DNA from: Exiguobacterium sp018617385
Lineage (GTDB): Bacteria; Bacillota; Bacilli; Exiguobacteriales; Exiguobacteriaceae
Direction of reading: 5' to 3'
DNA length: 64,000 nt
Assembly: GCF_018617385.1 (NCBI RefSeq)
Contig: NZ_JACSKA010000004.1
Location: 124,001 to 188,000, forward strand
Shown here: positions 34,085 to 42,660 of the stretch, piece after piece
Position numbering within the stretch: position 1 is the first letter of the stretch
How the letters are laid out: every line of letters begins with the position of its first letter
Translations under genes and position numbers: made by a program
Notes under the pieces: generated by a model
Told to the model about the DNA's origin: nothing
The model's database searches: none
The model's input: the letters and a program-made list of their open reading frames with translations, nothing else

Positions 34085-35425
34085 TTAGAAGAATGGAAGG
34101 CCAAGCCCTTTTTTCTTCCCTTTCATTTGTCCTGACATTTGTTTCATCATCTTCTTCATGTCATCGAACTGTTTGATGAGACGGTTCACTTCTTGAATCG
34201 AGCGACCGCTCCCTTTTGCGATCCGCTTACGACGACTCGCATTGAGCACTTCCGGATTGGCGCGCTCATGTTTCGTCATCGAGCGAATGATCGCTTCGAC
34301 GTGATCGAGTTGTTTCTCGTCGATTTGGACGTTCTTCAACCCTTTCATCTTACCTGCACCAGGTAACATCGAAAGTAATTCATCAATTGGTCCCATGTTT
34401 TTCACTTGGGCCAACTGTTCAATGAAATCATCGAACGTGAATGACGCGTCACGAATTTTGCTTTCAAGCTCCTTCGCTGCGTCTTGGTCCATCTGTGTCT
34501 CGGCTTTTTCAATGAGCGAGAGCACGTCCCCCATTCCAAGGATCCGTGACGCCATGCGTTCCGGGTGGAATGGTTCGAGGGCATCCAACTTTTCTCCGAG
34601 ACCGACGAATTTAATCGGCGCTCCCGTGACTGCCTTGATCGAAAGGGCTGCCCCGCCTCGTGTATCTCCGTCGAGCTTTGTGAGCACGACCCCGGTGATT
34701 CCGAGTTTCTCATTGAAACTGTCGGCCACATTGACCGCATCTTGACCCGTCATCGAATCGACGACGAGGAAGATCTCATTTGGTTTGGCAATCGCCTTCA
34801 CATTTTCGAGCTCGCCCATAAGCGTCTCATCGATATGAAGGCGACCGGCCGTATCGATCAACACGAAATCGTGATGATTTGTTTTTGCGTACTCGAGTGC
34901 CTTCGTCACAATCTCTTCCGGCTTCACTTGATCACCAAGTGAGAAGACCGGTAAATCGAGTTGTTTTCCGAGTGTCTCGAGCTGCTTGATTGCCGCCGGA
35001 CGGTAAATGTCCGCCGCGACGAGAAGAGGACTTCGGTTATGCTTTTTGCGAATCAAGTTCGCTAGCTTCCCGGTCGTTGTCGTTTTCCCTGCCCCTTGCA
35101 GACCGACCATCATGACGACTGTCGGTGGTTTCTGACTGAATGTGATCGGGACGACATCGCTTCCCATCAAGTTCGACAACTCTTCGTGAACGATTTTGAC
35201 GACTTGTTGACCTGGCGTCAATGATTTCATGACATCCTGACCAATGGCGCGCTCCTTCACGTCATTGACGAATTGCTTGACGACTTTAAAGTTGACGTCG
35301 GCTTCGAGGAGGGCGAGGCGTACCTCACGCATCATCTCTTTGACATCGGCCTCCGAGATTTTCCCTTTACCGCGCATTTTTGAAAGTGTCGATTGCAATC
35401 GTTCTGATAATCCTTCAAATGCCAT
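34085..35425 (-). CDS. ffh: Signal recognition particle protein Ffh
   Basis: Ffh (446 aa) binds signal sequences and 4.5S/6S RNA and delivers ribosomes to FtsY. The N domain is followed by the GTPase core: G1 GLQGAGKT (108-115), DTAGRLH and TKLDGDTRGGAAL. The methionine-rich M domain covers about residues 300-446 (GSGRSIQEVNRLIKQF, DMKKMMKQMSGQMKG). It follows ylxM by 11 bases in the usual operon. Confidence 0.99.
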   Translation of the reverse strand: MAFEGLSERLQSTLSKMRGKGKISEADVKEMMREVRLALLEADVNFKVVKQFVNDVKERAIGQDVMKSLTPGQQVVKIVHEELSNLMGSDVVPITFSQKPPTVVMMVGLQGAGKTTTTGKLANLIRKKHNRSPLLVAADIYRPAAIKQLETLGKQLDLPVFSLGDQVKPEEIVTKALEYAKTNHHDFVLIDTAGRLHIDETLMGELENVKAIAKPNEIFLVVDSMTGQDAVNVADSFNEKLGITGVVLTKLDGDTRGGAALSIKAVTGAPIKFVGLGEKLDALEPFHPERMASRILGMGDVLSLIEKAETQMDQDAAKELESKIRDASFTFDDFIEQLAQVKNMGPIDELLSMLPGAGKMKGLKNVQIDEKQLDHVEAIIRSMTKHERANPEVLNASRRKRIAKGSGRSIQEVNRLIKQFDDMKKMMKQMSGQMKGKKKGLGLPFF

Positions 35426-35436
35426 GCTTCAGCCCC

Positions 35437-35760
35437 CTACTCTAAATTCTCAAGCGCAGAAATCGTGGCGCTCACGTCATCGGTGAGCTCGACTTGACGT
35501 TTGAGGGTCTGAAGAAGTTGCTGGCGCTGTTCGAACTTTTCGAATAGGGCTAGCTTTTCCTCGTACTGTTCAAGCATCGTTTCTGTACGCTTTATGTTAT
35601 CGTAGACCGCTTGACGGCTGACTTCAAACTCTTCCGCAATCTCTCCGAGCGAGTAGTCATCTAGGTAATAAAGAGACATATAGTTGCGCTGTTTCGGTGT
35701 GAGGAGCGCTTGATAGAAATCGATGAGATAGTTCATGCGATTCGTTTTTTCGAGCGTCAA
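35437..35760 (-). CDS. ylxM: SRP-associated helix-turn-helix protein YlxM
   Basis: YlxM (107 aa) is a small HTH protein that modulates the SRP complex in Gram-positives. The sigma-like HTH is YSLGEIAEEFEVSRQAVYDNIKRTE (about residues 36-60), with coiled coil after it. The start is TTG 35760 (MTLEKTNRMNYL), which matches Bacillus YlxM and has GGAGG 7 bases upstream; a GTG five codons earlier overlaps that site. First gene of ylxM-ffh, with a consensus promoter. Confidence 0.94.
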   Translation of the reverse strand: MTLEKTNRMNYLIDFYQALLTPKQRNYMSLYYLDDYSLGEIAEEFEVSRQAVYDNIKRTETMLEQYEEKLALFEKFEQRQQLLQTLKRQVELTDDVSATISALENLE

Positions 35761-35805
35761 ACCTTTCACCTCCACATGTTAAGTGAAATCCCTTTACAAC
35801 TACCT

Positions 35806-35834
35806 ATAGTACAGCCGTGCCTAGTACTTGTCAA
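35806..35834 (-). promoter_or_regulatory. Sigma-A promoter of ylxM-ffh
   Basis: Minus-strand -35 TTGACA (35829-35834, perfect), 17-base spacer and -10 TACTAT (35806-35811), about 45 bases before the ylxM start. It lies in the 96-base gap after ftsY. Confidence 0.85.
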
Positions 35835-35856
35835 GTTTTTTTCTTAACAGCAAAAC

Positions 35857-36882
35857 TTAGGCGAGGTCCTCGTTTGTGTCCTCTTTTTCTGTCAAAGCTT
35901 CCTCGTTCTTGTCTTCAAAAACGTCACCGAACAATCCAAGGACGAACTGTTCTGGATCAAACTCCTGTAAATCGTCAATCTTCTCTCCAAGGCCGACATA
36001 CTTGACCGGGATATCGAGTTCGTTCCGAATCGCTAGGACAATTCCGCCTTTGGCCGTCCCATCGAGCTTCGTGAGGACGATTCCGCTCACGTTCGTCGCT
36101 TCTTTGAACGCTTTCGCTTGAACCATGGCGTTTTGCCCCGTCGTCGCGTCTAATGCGAGCAATACCTCGTGCGGTCCGTTCGGTACTTCTCGCTCAATGA
36201 CTCGTTTGACTTTTTCAAGTTCTTTCATTAGATTGACCTTATTTTGAAGACGTCCCGCCGTATCACAAATCAAGACGTCCATGTTGCGTGACTTAGCAGC
36301 CTGAACGGCGTCAAAGACGACAGCAGCCGGGTCAGATCCTTCCGTTTGACGAATGACAGGTACCCCGACACGTTCTCCCCATACTTGAAGTTGCTCGATA
36401 GCGCCGGCACGGAACGTATCGCCTGCCGCGAGCATGACGGAACGCCCTTCAGATTTCAACTGGTGCGCCAGCTTGCCGATGGTCGTCGTCTTTCCGACAC
36501 CATTGACGCCGACAAACAAGATGACCGTGAGTCCGTCCTGCATATTTAGTTCACGGTCCGATTCATCCTCTTGGAGGCGGTTCGCCACCACTTCGACGAG
36601 TGCGTCACGCACCGCGACCGGGTCCTTCAAATTACGTCGCTTCACTTCTTCTTTCAAATCTTCGACGAGGTCCATCGTCGTCGTGACGCCGACGTCCGCT
36701 TGAATGAGTAAATCTTCGAGTTCATCGAAGAAATCTTCATCCACCTCGCGGAAGCGATAGACGAGGTCGTTGACGGCACTTGCAAAGCCGTCACGTGTCT
36801 TCGTCAACCCCTCTGTAAACTTCTGTGACACCTCTTGGGTAGATGTCGTCAATTTCTCTTTTAATTTCTTGAAAAAGCTCAA
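35857..36882 (-). CDS. ftsY: Signal recognition particle receptor FtsY
   Basis: FtsY (341 aa) receives SRP-ribosome complexes at the membrane. A short basic N-terminus (MSFFKKLKEKL) may serve as a membrane anchor. The NG domain shows GVNGVGKT (125-132), ICDTAGRLQNK and VLTKLDGTAKGG. The C-terminus adds about 20 acidic residues. TTG start at 36882 with GGAGG 7 bases upstream; it overlaps the smc stop by 4 bases. Confidence 0.98.
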   Translation of the reverse strand: MSFFKKLKEKLTTSTQEVSQKFTEGLTKTRDGFASAVNDLVYRFREVDEDFFDELEDLLIQADVGVTTTMDLVEDLKEEVKRRNLKDPVAVRDALVEVVANRLQEDESDRELNMQDGLTVILFVGVNGVGKTTTIGKLAHQLKSEGRSVMLAAGDTFRAGAIEQLQVWGERVGVPVIRQTEGSDPAAVVFDAVQAAKSRNMDVLICDTAGRLQNKVNLMKELEKVKRVIEREVPNGPHEVLLALDATTGQNAMVQAKAFKEATNVSGIVLTKLDGTAKGGIVLAIRNELDIPVKYVGLGEKIDDLQEFDPEQFVLGLFGDVFEDKNEEALTEKEDTNEDLA

Positions 36883-39800
36883 CGTGATTCCTCCATCTCT
36901 TCATCCATTTCAACGACACGTTTTGCTTCAGACAGTTCGACCGATAATACCTCGGACACCCCGTTCTGTTGCATCGTGACGCCATATAGTGTGTCCGCCG
37001 CTTCCATCGTCCCTTTACGGTGCGTGATGATGACGAACTGCGTGTCGATCGACAACGTCCGAATGTATTCTCCGAAACGATGCACGTTCGCCTCGTCAAG
37101 GGCCGCCTCGACTTCATCGAGGACACAGAACGGTACCGGACGCGTCTTCAAAATCGCAAACAATAAGGCGATGGCCGTCAGCGCACGCTCCCCACCAGAC
37201 AACAGACTGAGCGTCTGTAACTTTTTACCCGGTGGTTTGGCGACGATTTCGATTCCTGTGTTCAACAAATCCGATTCGTCGACCAATTTCAAATCCGCTT
37301 CCCCGCCACCGAAGAGCTCGGTGAACGTCTGTTTGAAGTGCGCCCGGACGCTCGTATACGTCTCTTTGAAGAGGCGTGTCACTTCACGGTCCATCTCGGC
37401 GATGATCTCATATAAATCCTCTTTTGCACTGACGAGGTCATCCCGTTGCTCGGATAAGAATGTGAACCGTTCGTGGACACTATCAAACTCTTCGATCGCA
37501 TTCAGATTGACCGGTCCGATCTCTTCGATTTGACGAACGAGCAACTTAAATTCCTCTTTCGCCTCTTCTAGTGGGATCTCGAGTGCCGGCAATAGTTCTG
37601 CAACGAGTCCATTCTCTTCTAATGCATCGAGCTTCCATTGTCGTTTCAGCTCGAACTCTTGTTTTGCCGTTTCGAGTTTTCGGACGACAGCTTCTGCTTG
37701 ACGTCTTGCCTCCGTTGCCTGATCGACCCGTTGACGTATGATCCGATACGCCTCTTCGTTCGTCTTGAGTGTTGCCGTCACTTCTTGAAGCCGCTCTTGA
37801 ATTTCTGTGAAATCCAGTTTGGCAGTGGCAAGCGTTGCCTCAAGTTCCATAGACGACACGACTTCTCCACTCTCGAGCCGCTTCAGTTCACGCTCCATCT
37901 GATCGCTTCGTTCCTGCAGACGATTTTGTTCGGTCGTCAAACGGTCCAATTCATATCGGACCCGTTCTTCTTCGAGCGTGTGACGCTGAAGATCGAGCTC
38001 GTTTTGACGAAGCATCGATTCCAGTTGGCCCGTGCTCTCAGCACTTTTCGCCTGCTCTGCCCGAAGCGATTCGAGACGAGAACGAATGTCAGCTTGTGCG
38101 CGGTCTGTGTCGGCCAATTCAATCGTCAGTCGCTCTAATTCGGCAGTCGCTGTCTCAATCGTCCGCTCGTAGCGCATCATTTCATGATCGAACAGTTCAA
38201 GTTGTGACTTGGCATCGAGCGAGGCACGTTCCGCAGTACGATAGGCCGACTCGACTTCACGGAGGTTCGTTTCAACGGAACGTTTCTCATCCCGAAGTTC
38301 AGATAATTGACGCGTAATGTCCGTCAACTGTTCTGTATACTCTTGAAGACGTGTTTTTTGTTCATGCAACATGGCGAGCCCTTGGGTGAGACCTTGTTTC
38401 AAGTCATCCAATTCACGCGACTGCGTGAACAGGGCCACGCCCTGCTTGCGACTACCACCCGTCATCGAACCACCGACGTTGACGATGTCCCCTTCTAACG
38501 TGACGACACGGAAACGATATCCCGTCGATTGGGCGATGCGGTTCGCGACTTCAAGTGTCTCCGCCACGAGCACCGAACCGAGCAACGACTTTTTCAACGT
38601 CTCGTATGATGCATCTGTTTCAACGAGTTCCGACGCCACCCCGACAAATCCGTTCATCGAGTCGAGTCGATCGAACACGTCACTCGGCACGAATCTCGGT
38701 TTGATCGTCGTCATCGGCAAGAATGTCGCCCGTCCTGCGTTGGCTTTTCGTAATTTGTCAATTTCACGGCGCCCCACTGACTCATCTTGTACGACCACAT
38801 GCTGCTGTGTCTGCCCAAGTGCCGTTTCGATTGCCGCTTCATACGAAGGACGGACACGAATCAATTCGGCGACAGCACCAAGGACACCTGGTGAGCGGTC
38901 TTTTAAGACGAACTTGACCGCATGGAAATAGCCTTCATACGATTGCTTCATCCGTTCGAGCATCTCGATTCGGTCTTCCGTCTTCTGACGGCGGCGTTCG
39001 AGATCGTAATAAGACGATTCGGCTCGGGTACGTTTTTCACGAATTGACGTCTCTTCGTCCCGAAGTTCCGTTTCTTTTTTACTCAGTTGTTCAAAGCGAC
39101 TTTGCACCACTTCATACTGTTCTCGAGTCGTCAAAAGCGCCGCTTCCTGCGAGGATCGATCCTCGAGACGATGTTTGTTCTCGCGAAGAAGGCGTTCTTT
39201 CGACTCGACGGCGACATCGATATCTCGTTGTTCCCGCTTTTGTTGGTTACCGATTGTCGCTTTCGTTGTCGCGAGTTCAAACGCCTCACTTTGTAACGCT
39301 TCAATTTCAGCATTGAAATCACGAGAGGCGGCTGTCAACTGTTGTTGAAGCGTCTCTCTCGTCGCAGTCGTTTGTTTCAACGTGTTTCCTTTTTGGTCAA
39401 GTTCTTCACGAACGATCTTCAACCGCGCTTCAAGCTCGGTCATCTCCGCACGTACTTCTTCACGTTGACGGATGAGGCGTTCTTTCATCTCGGCACCATG
39501 TTCTTCTTGTGCTTTCGCGAGCTTGATGTCACCCGTCAAGCGCTCGACATAGGTCGAGTGCTCCCGTTCGTTTTGGTTGAGCTCTGTCAATTCTTCACGC
39601 AACTCAGCAAGCGTTGCTTCGAGCCCGCTACGTTCCTCCGTGAGGTCACGTACCGAACGGTCACAGTCAGATAACTGTTGAACCGATTCCATGTGACGTG
39701 CCGACACTTGCTCAATCTCCTGTTGAAGCAATTGAATTTCTGCGCCCATGATTCCCGTTTCGAGTTCATCATGCCTCGCTTTGGCGACTTTGTACTCCCG

Positions 39801-40436
39801 CGCGAGTGCCGCCTGTTCACGGAGCGGTTCGACCCGGTCCGCCAACTCGAACAAAATGTCGTCGACTCGGGACAAGTTTAATTCGGTGTCCTGTAACTTG
39901 CGTTCAGCCTGTTTTTTTCGCTGACGATATTTCAGTACGCCGGCGGCCTCTTCGATGACGGCACGGCGCTCTTCCGGTTTCCCGGAAATGACCTGTTCGA
40001 CCCGCCCTTGCCCGATGATGGCGAACGCATCTCGTGAAAGACCTGTATCCATAAACAAATCAATCACATCTTTTAACCGACATGGTTTTTTATTCATAAA
40101 ATAGTCGCTGTCCCCACTTCGGGTCACGCGACGGGTCACACTCACTTCTTCATATGGGAGACGTAACTGTTCGTCTCGATTATCGAGGACGAGCGTGACT
40201 TCGGCGACATTTCGGTGGTTCTCTCCTTCACTTCCGGCAAAGATGACGTCTTCCATCTTGGCACCACGAAGTGATTTGGCCGACTGTTCTCCTAGTACCC
40301 AGCGAACAGCGTCCGATATATTGGATTTCCCGCTCCCGTTCGGCCCTACAACAGCCGTGACGCCGGGACGGAAATCTAATTCAATTCGCTTGGCAAATGA
40401 TTTAAAGCCAGCGAGTTCGATTCGTTTTAAGTGCAT
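36879..40436 (-). CDS. smc: Chromosome segregation ATPase SMC
   Basis: SMC (1185 aa) organises and segregates the chromosome with ScpAB. The Walker A GPNGSGKSN (31-39) is at the N-terminus. Two long coiled-coil arms flank a hinge (about residues 500-660), marked by GVLGAVAELI and VGGSMTGGSR; the C-terminal signature LSGGERALTA and Walker B FCVLDEVEAALD follow. ATG 40436 (MHLKRIELAGFKSFA) matches the Bacillus start and has AGGATGG upstream; upstream in-frame starts are rejected. ftsY follows with a 4-base overlap. Confidence 0.98.
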   Translation of the reverse strand: MHLKRIELAGFKSFAKRIELDFRPGVTAVVGPNGSGKSNISDAVRWVLGEQSAKSLRGAKMEDVIFAGSEGENHRNVAEVTLVLDNRDEQLRLPYEEVSVTRRVTRSGDSDYFMNKKPCRLKDVIDLFMDTGLSRDAFAIIGQGRVEQVISGKPEERRAVIEEAAGVLKYRQRKKQAERKLQDTELNLSRVDDILFELADRVEPLREQAALAREYKVAKARHDELETGIMGAEIQLLQQEIEQVSARHMESVQQLSDCDRSVRDLTEERSGLEATLAELREELTELNQNEREHSTYVERLTGDIKLAKAQEEHGAEMKERLIRQREEVRAEMTELEARLKIVREELDQKGNTLKQTTATRETLQQQLTAASRDFNAEIEALQSEAFELATTKATIGNQQKREQRDIDVAVESKERLLRENKHRLEDRSSQEAALLTTREQYEVVQSRFEQLSKKETELRDEETSIREKRTRAESSYYDLERRRQKTEDRIEMLERMKQSYEGYFHAVKFVLKDRSPGVLGAVAELIRVRPSYEAAIETALGQTQQHVVVQDESVGRREIDKLRKANAGRATFLPMTTIKPRFVPSDVFDRLDSMNGFVGVASELVETDASYETLKKSLLGSVLVAETLEVANRIAQSTGYRFRVVTLEGDIVNVGGSMTGGSRKQGVALFTQSRELDDLKQGLTQGLAMLHEQKTRLQEYTEQLTDITRQLSELRDEKRSVETNLREVESAYRTAERASLDAKSQLELFDHEMMRYERTIETATAELERLTIELADTDRAQADIRSRLESLRAEQAKSAESTGQLESMLRQNELDLQRHTLEEERVRYELDRLTTEQNRLQERSDQMERELKRLESGEVVSSMELEATLATAKLDFTEIQERLQEVTATLKTNEEAYRIIRQRVDQATEARRQAEAVVRKLETAKQEFELKRQWKLDALEENGLVAELLPALEIPLEEAKEEFKLLVRQIEEIGPVNLNAIEEFDSVHERFTFLSEQRDDLVSAKEDLYEIIAEMDREVTRLFKETYTSVRAHFKQTFTELFGGGEADLKLVDESDLLNTGIEIVAKPPGKKLQTLSLLSGGERALTAIALLFAILKTRPVPFCVLDEVEAALDEANVHRFGEYIRTLSIDTQFVIITHRKGTMEAADTLYGVTMQQNGVSEVLSVELSEAKRVVEMDEEMEESR

Positions 40437-40459
40437 CGTGACCATCCTATCCGCAGTAA

Positions 40460-40482
40460 GCATTCATCTGTATATTTTACCA
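40460..40482 (-). promoter_or_regulatory. Possible smc promoter
   Basis: The minus strand between the DUF1128 gene and smc has TTGACG followed by an extended -10-like TGGTAAAAT; spacing (about 15) is short for sigma-A, so this is tentative. A promoter is expected here since smc has no co-directional gene immediately upstream. Confidence 0.35.
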
Positions 40483-40493
40483 CAGTTAACAGT

Positions 40494-40522
40494 TCGTCAA
40501 AATGCCCGAATCATGCTATTCT
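40494..40522 (+). promoter_or_regulatory. Possible promoter of the DUF1128 gene
   Basis: Plus-strand -35 TCGTCA (40494-40499), 17-base spacer and extended -10 TGCTATTCT (hexamer 40517-40522), about 30 bases before the ATG. The -35 is weak, but the extended -10 compensates. Confidence 0.55.
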
Positions 40523-40550
40523 AAAAAGAACTGTAGAAAGGGGAATACAG

Positions 40551-40745
40551 ATGACGAATGAACAGATGATTGAAGCGATTTTGGATAAGATGAACATTAT
40601 TAACCGCGGTGCGATCAAAGCGGAAGAATATAATGCGGCTGATCCGTCAGCGGTGAAAGAGATTTACGAGTATGTGATGACACGCTCTTCGCTCTCTTTG
40701 TCGGAAGTCGATGGTATCGTCGAAGAACTCGGTCAATTGACATGA
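40551..40745 (+). CDS. Small DUF1128 family protein
   Basis: A 64-aa soluble protein, one of only two plus-strand genes here. Features of the DUF1128 (YfkK-like) family are visible: MNIINRGAIKAEEY (about residues 14-27), KEIYEYVMTRSSLSLSE (about 36-52) and an end EELGQL. AGAAAGGGG lies about 8 bases before the ATG. It has no assigned function. It is divergent from smc and convergent with rnc, placed between genes that are adjacent in B. subtilis, where the related gene is elsewhere. Confidence 0.85.
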   Translation: MTNEQMIEAILDKMNIINRGAIKAEEYNAADPSAVKEIYEYVMTRSSLSLSEVDGIVEELGQLT

Positions 40746-40779
40746 AAAGGAGTGGATCCCTAAGCGGTCCACTCCTTTT
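40745..40779 (+). terminator. Bidirectional terminator between DUF1128 gene and rnc
   Basis: Perfect 12-bp stem AAAAGGAGTGGA (40745-40756) / TCCACTCCTTTT (40768-40779). Flanking A and T runs serve both strands: it closes the plus-strand DUF1128 gene, whose stop overlaps it by one base, and the minus-strand rnc, which ends 3 bases away. Confidence 0.88.
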
Positions 40780-40781
40780 GT

Positions 40782-41561
40782 TTATAAATCTGCGTAGCGC
40801 CGGTTAAAGGCAATAAGCGCTTCTTTGGCAGCCAATTGCTCGGCTTCTTTTTTCGAACGTCCGACCCCTTCACCGACGATGTCGTCACTGAGGCGTGCAT
40901 GTGCGACGAATTCCCGGCTATGCGCCGGTCCGCGTTCCTCGATGATCTCATACGAAACAGGTCCGAGTCCTTCCCGTTGAACGCTTTCCTGTAACTGGCT
41001 CTTGAAATCGGTCTGTTCTTCAAATACTCCCGCTAAGACTTTCGGAAAAACCGCTTCGGCGAGGAATCGTTCGACGGCCTCAATTCCCTGGTCCAAATAA
41101 AGAGCACCGATATAGGATTCGAACACGTCGGCAAGCAGTGCCGGACGTTTTCGTCCACCGGTCAACTCTTCACCTTTCCCAAGCAAGATGAAGTCAGAGA
41201 AAGCATAAGCTTCCGCAAAATTCACGAGTGACGGTTCGCATACGATCGCCGCTCGTAATTTCGTCAATTCCCCCTCGGAGCGCTCCGGATAAGTCTCATA
41301 GAGAAAGCGAGATACGGTCAGTTCTAAAACAGCATCCCCTAAAAATTCTAAACGCTCATTGTCTTTTCGTAACCCGCGTTGCTCATTCACATAAGATGAG
41401 TGTGTGAACGCCTGCATCAACAAGTCGTGATTCGAAAATTGAACGTCCAACCGTTCTTCCAATGATTTAAATAGTTCCAAGATGCGTGCTCGTTCCATCT
41501 CCTGACGCCGACGTCGCTGCGCCGACCCTTGACGGTCAAACCGTCGTTTGTCTTTTGTCAT
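40782..41561 (-). CDS. rnc: Ribonuclease III
   Basis: RNase III (259 aa) cleaves double-stranded RNA, including rRNA precursors. The catalytic signature NERLEFLGDAVLEL and the second acidic region LLADVFESYIGALYLDQG are intact. A C-terminal dsRNA-binding domain (about residues 185-255) ends KKEAEQLAAKEALIAF. ATG 41561 has GGAGGG just upstream; an in-frame GTG ten codons earlier is in a hairpin after acpP and is rejected. Confidence 0.97.
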   Translation of the reverse strand: MTKDKRRFDRQGSAQRRRRQEMERARILELFKSLEERLDVQFSNHDLLMQAFTHSSYVNEQRGLRKDNERLEFLGDAVLELTVSRFLYETYPERSEGELTKLRAAIVCEPSLVNFAEAYAFSDFILLGKGEELTGGRKRPALLADVFESYIGALYLDQGIEAVERFLAEAVFPKVLAGVFEEQTDFKSQLQESVQREGLGPVSYEIIEERGPAHSREFVAHARLSDDIVGEGVGRSKKEAEQLAAKEALIAFNRRYADL

Positions 41562-41584
41562 AGTTCCCTCCATGAATAAGCACA

Positions 41585-41612
41585 AGCCCACCGCCCGGAA
41601 CCGAGCGGTGGG
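41585..41612 (-). terminator. Hairpin after acpP
   Basis: Stem CCCACCGC (41585-41592) / GCGGTGGG (41605-41612) starting about 10 bases after the acpP stop. On the minus strand it is followed by CTTGTGCTT, not a good T run, so it may be an attenuator or mRNA-protecting hairpin between the abundant acpP message and rnc. Confidence 0.5.
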
Positions 41613-41621
41613 ATGGCTTGA

Positions 41622-41861
41622 TTACAATTTTGTTTCGATGTAAGCCACTACGTCGCCAACAGTCGCGAGCTTCTCAGCGTCTTCGTCTTCAATCGTGATG
41701 TCGAATTTGTCTTCGAGGTCCATCACCATTTCCATTACTTCAAGTGAATCCGCACCAAGGTCATCCTTGAACGATTTCTCTGCTGTGATCTCAGATACGT
41801 CTTTCCCGAGCTTCTCAGCAACTGCTTCTTGTACGTCTACTAAAATTTGTTCTTTTGTCAT
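41622..41861 (-). CDS. acpP: Acyl carrier protein
   Basis: ACP (79 aa) carries growing acyl chains on a 4'-phosphopantetheine. The attachment Ser39 lies in GADSLEVMEMVM. Highly acidic, four-helix sequence of normal length. GGAGGG precedes ATG 41861. It follows fabG by 58 bases, in which a probable internal promoter raises its expression. Confidence 0.99.
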   Translation of the reverse strand: MTKEQILVDVQEAVAEKLGKDVSEITAEKSFKDDLGADSLEVMEMVMDLEDKFDITIEDEDAEKLATVGDVVAYIETKL

Positions 41862-41882
41862 GATAAAATCCCTCCAAAGGTA

Positions 41883-41911
41883 AGTATATTAAATGTCAGT
41901 CTGTTGGTAAA
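41883..41911 (-). promoter_or_regulatory. Internal promoter before acpP
   Basis: Minus-strand -35 TTTACC (41906-41911), 17-base spacer and -10 TATACT (41883-41888) in the fabG-acpP gap. This would add ACP transcription beyond the fapR operon promoter. Confidence 0.6.
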
Positions 41912-41919
41912 GTTCTCTT

Positions 41920-42660
41920 TTACGCCATCGTCATGCCGCCATCGACGGCAATCGTCTGCCCGGTCACATAAGCCGCTTGTTCCGATGCGAGGAAGGAGAC
42001 AAGGTTCGCCACATCCTCCACCTGTCCGAAACGGTTGAACGGAATTTGCTCGAGTGTAGCCTCTCGTTGAGCATCTGTCAAGGCATCGGTCATATCCGTT
42101 TGAATGAACCCTGGACAGACGGCATTGACCGTCACGTGACGTCCCGCGAGTTCGCGCGCCACCGATTTTGTCAATCCGATCAACCCTGCTTTTGCAGCCG
42201 CATAGTTCGCTTGTCCTGCATTGCCGGTAATCCCGACAACCGAGGCGATGTTGATGATTCGACCTGCTTTCGACTTGAGCAAAGGTCTCGTGACGGCTTG
42301 TGATGTCAAAAAGGCGCCTTTTAAGTTCGTCGATAGCACATCTTCGAAATCGGCTTCTTTCATCCGCATGAGTAACCCGTCACGCGTGATTCCTGCATTG
42401 TTGACGAGACAATCGACGCGTCCGAACGTATCGACTGTCGTCTTGACGAGCGCTTTGACATCGTCAGCATTCGATACGTCTGCTTTCACGGCGATGGCTT
42501 CGCCGCCTGCCTCCGTGATCATGGCCACGACATCATTCGCCTTTTGTTCACTACCCGAGTAGTTCACGACGACCCGAAAGCCGTCTTCCCCTAAACGTTT
42601 CGCGATGGCCGCCCCGATTCCCCGGGACGCCCCAGTCACGATCGCCACTTGATCATGCAC
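41920..42660 (-). CDS. fabG: 3-oxoacyl-[ACP] reductase FabG
   Basis: FabG (246 aa) reduces 3-ketoacyl-ACP with NADPH in fatty acid elongation. The SDR fold shows GASRGIGAA (10-18), NNAG (87-90) and the catalytic S140, Y153 and K157 (ANYAAAKAG). GTG 42660 has AGGAGG 8 bases upstream and overlaps the fabD stop by 8 bases. Confidence 0.98.
   Translation of the reverse strand: MHDQVAIVTGASRGIGAAIAKRLGEDGFRVVVNYSGSEQKANDVVAMITEAGGEAIAVKADVSNADDVKALVKTTVDTFGRVDCLVNNAGITRDGLLMRMKEADFEDVLSTNLKGAFLTSQAVTRPLLKSKAGRIINIASVVGITGNAGQANYAAAKAGLIGLTKSVARELAGRHVTVNAVCPGFIQTDMTDALTDAQREATLEQIPFNRFGQVEDVANLVSFLASEQAAYVTGQTIAVDGGMTMA

Noticed and set aside
36976..37533. Plus-strand open frame of 185 codons in smc
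   Set aside because: Antisense to the conserved ATPase end of smc; composition typical of a shadow frame.
41585..41612. Full terminator between acpP and rnc
   Set aside because: The stem is strong but the following T run is poor, so it is listed only as a hairpin of uncertain function.
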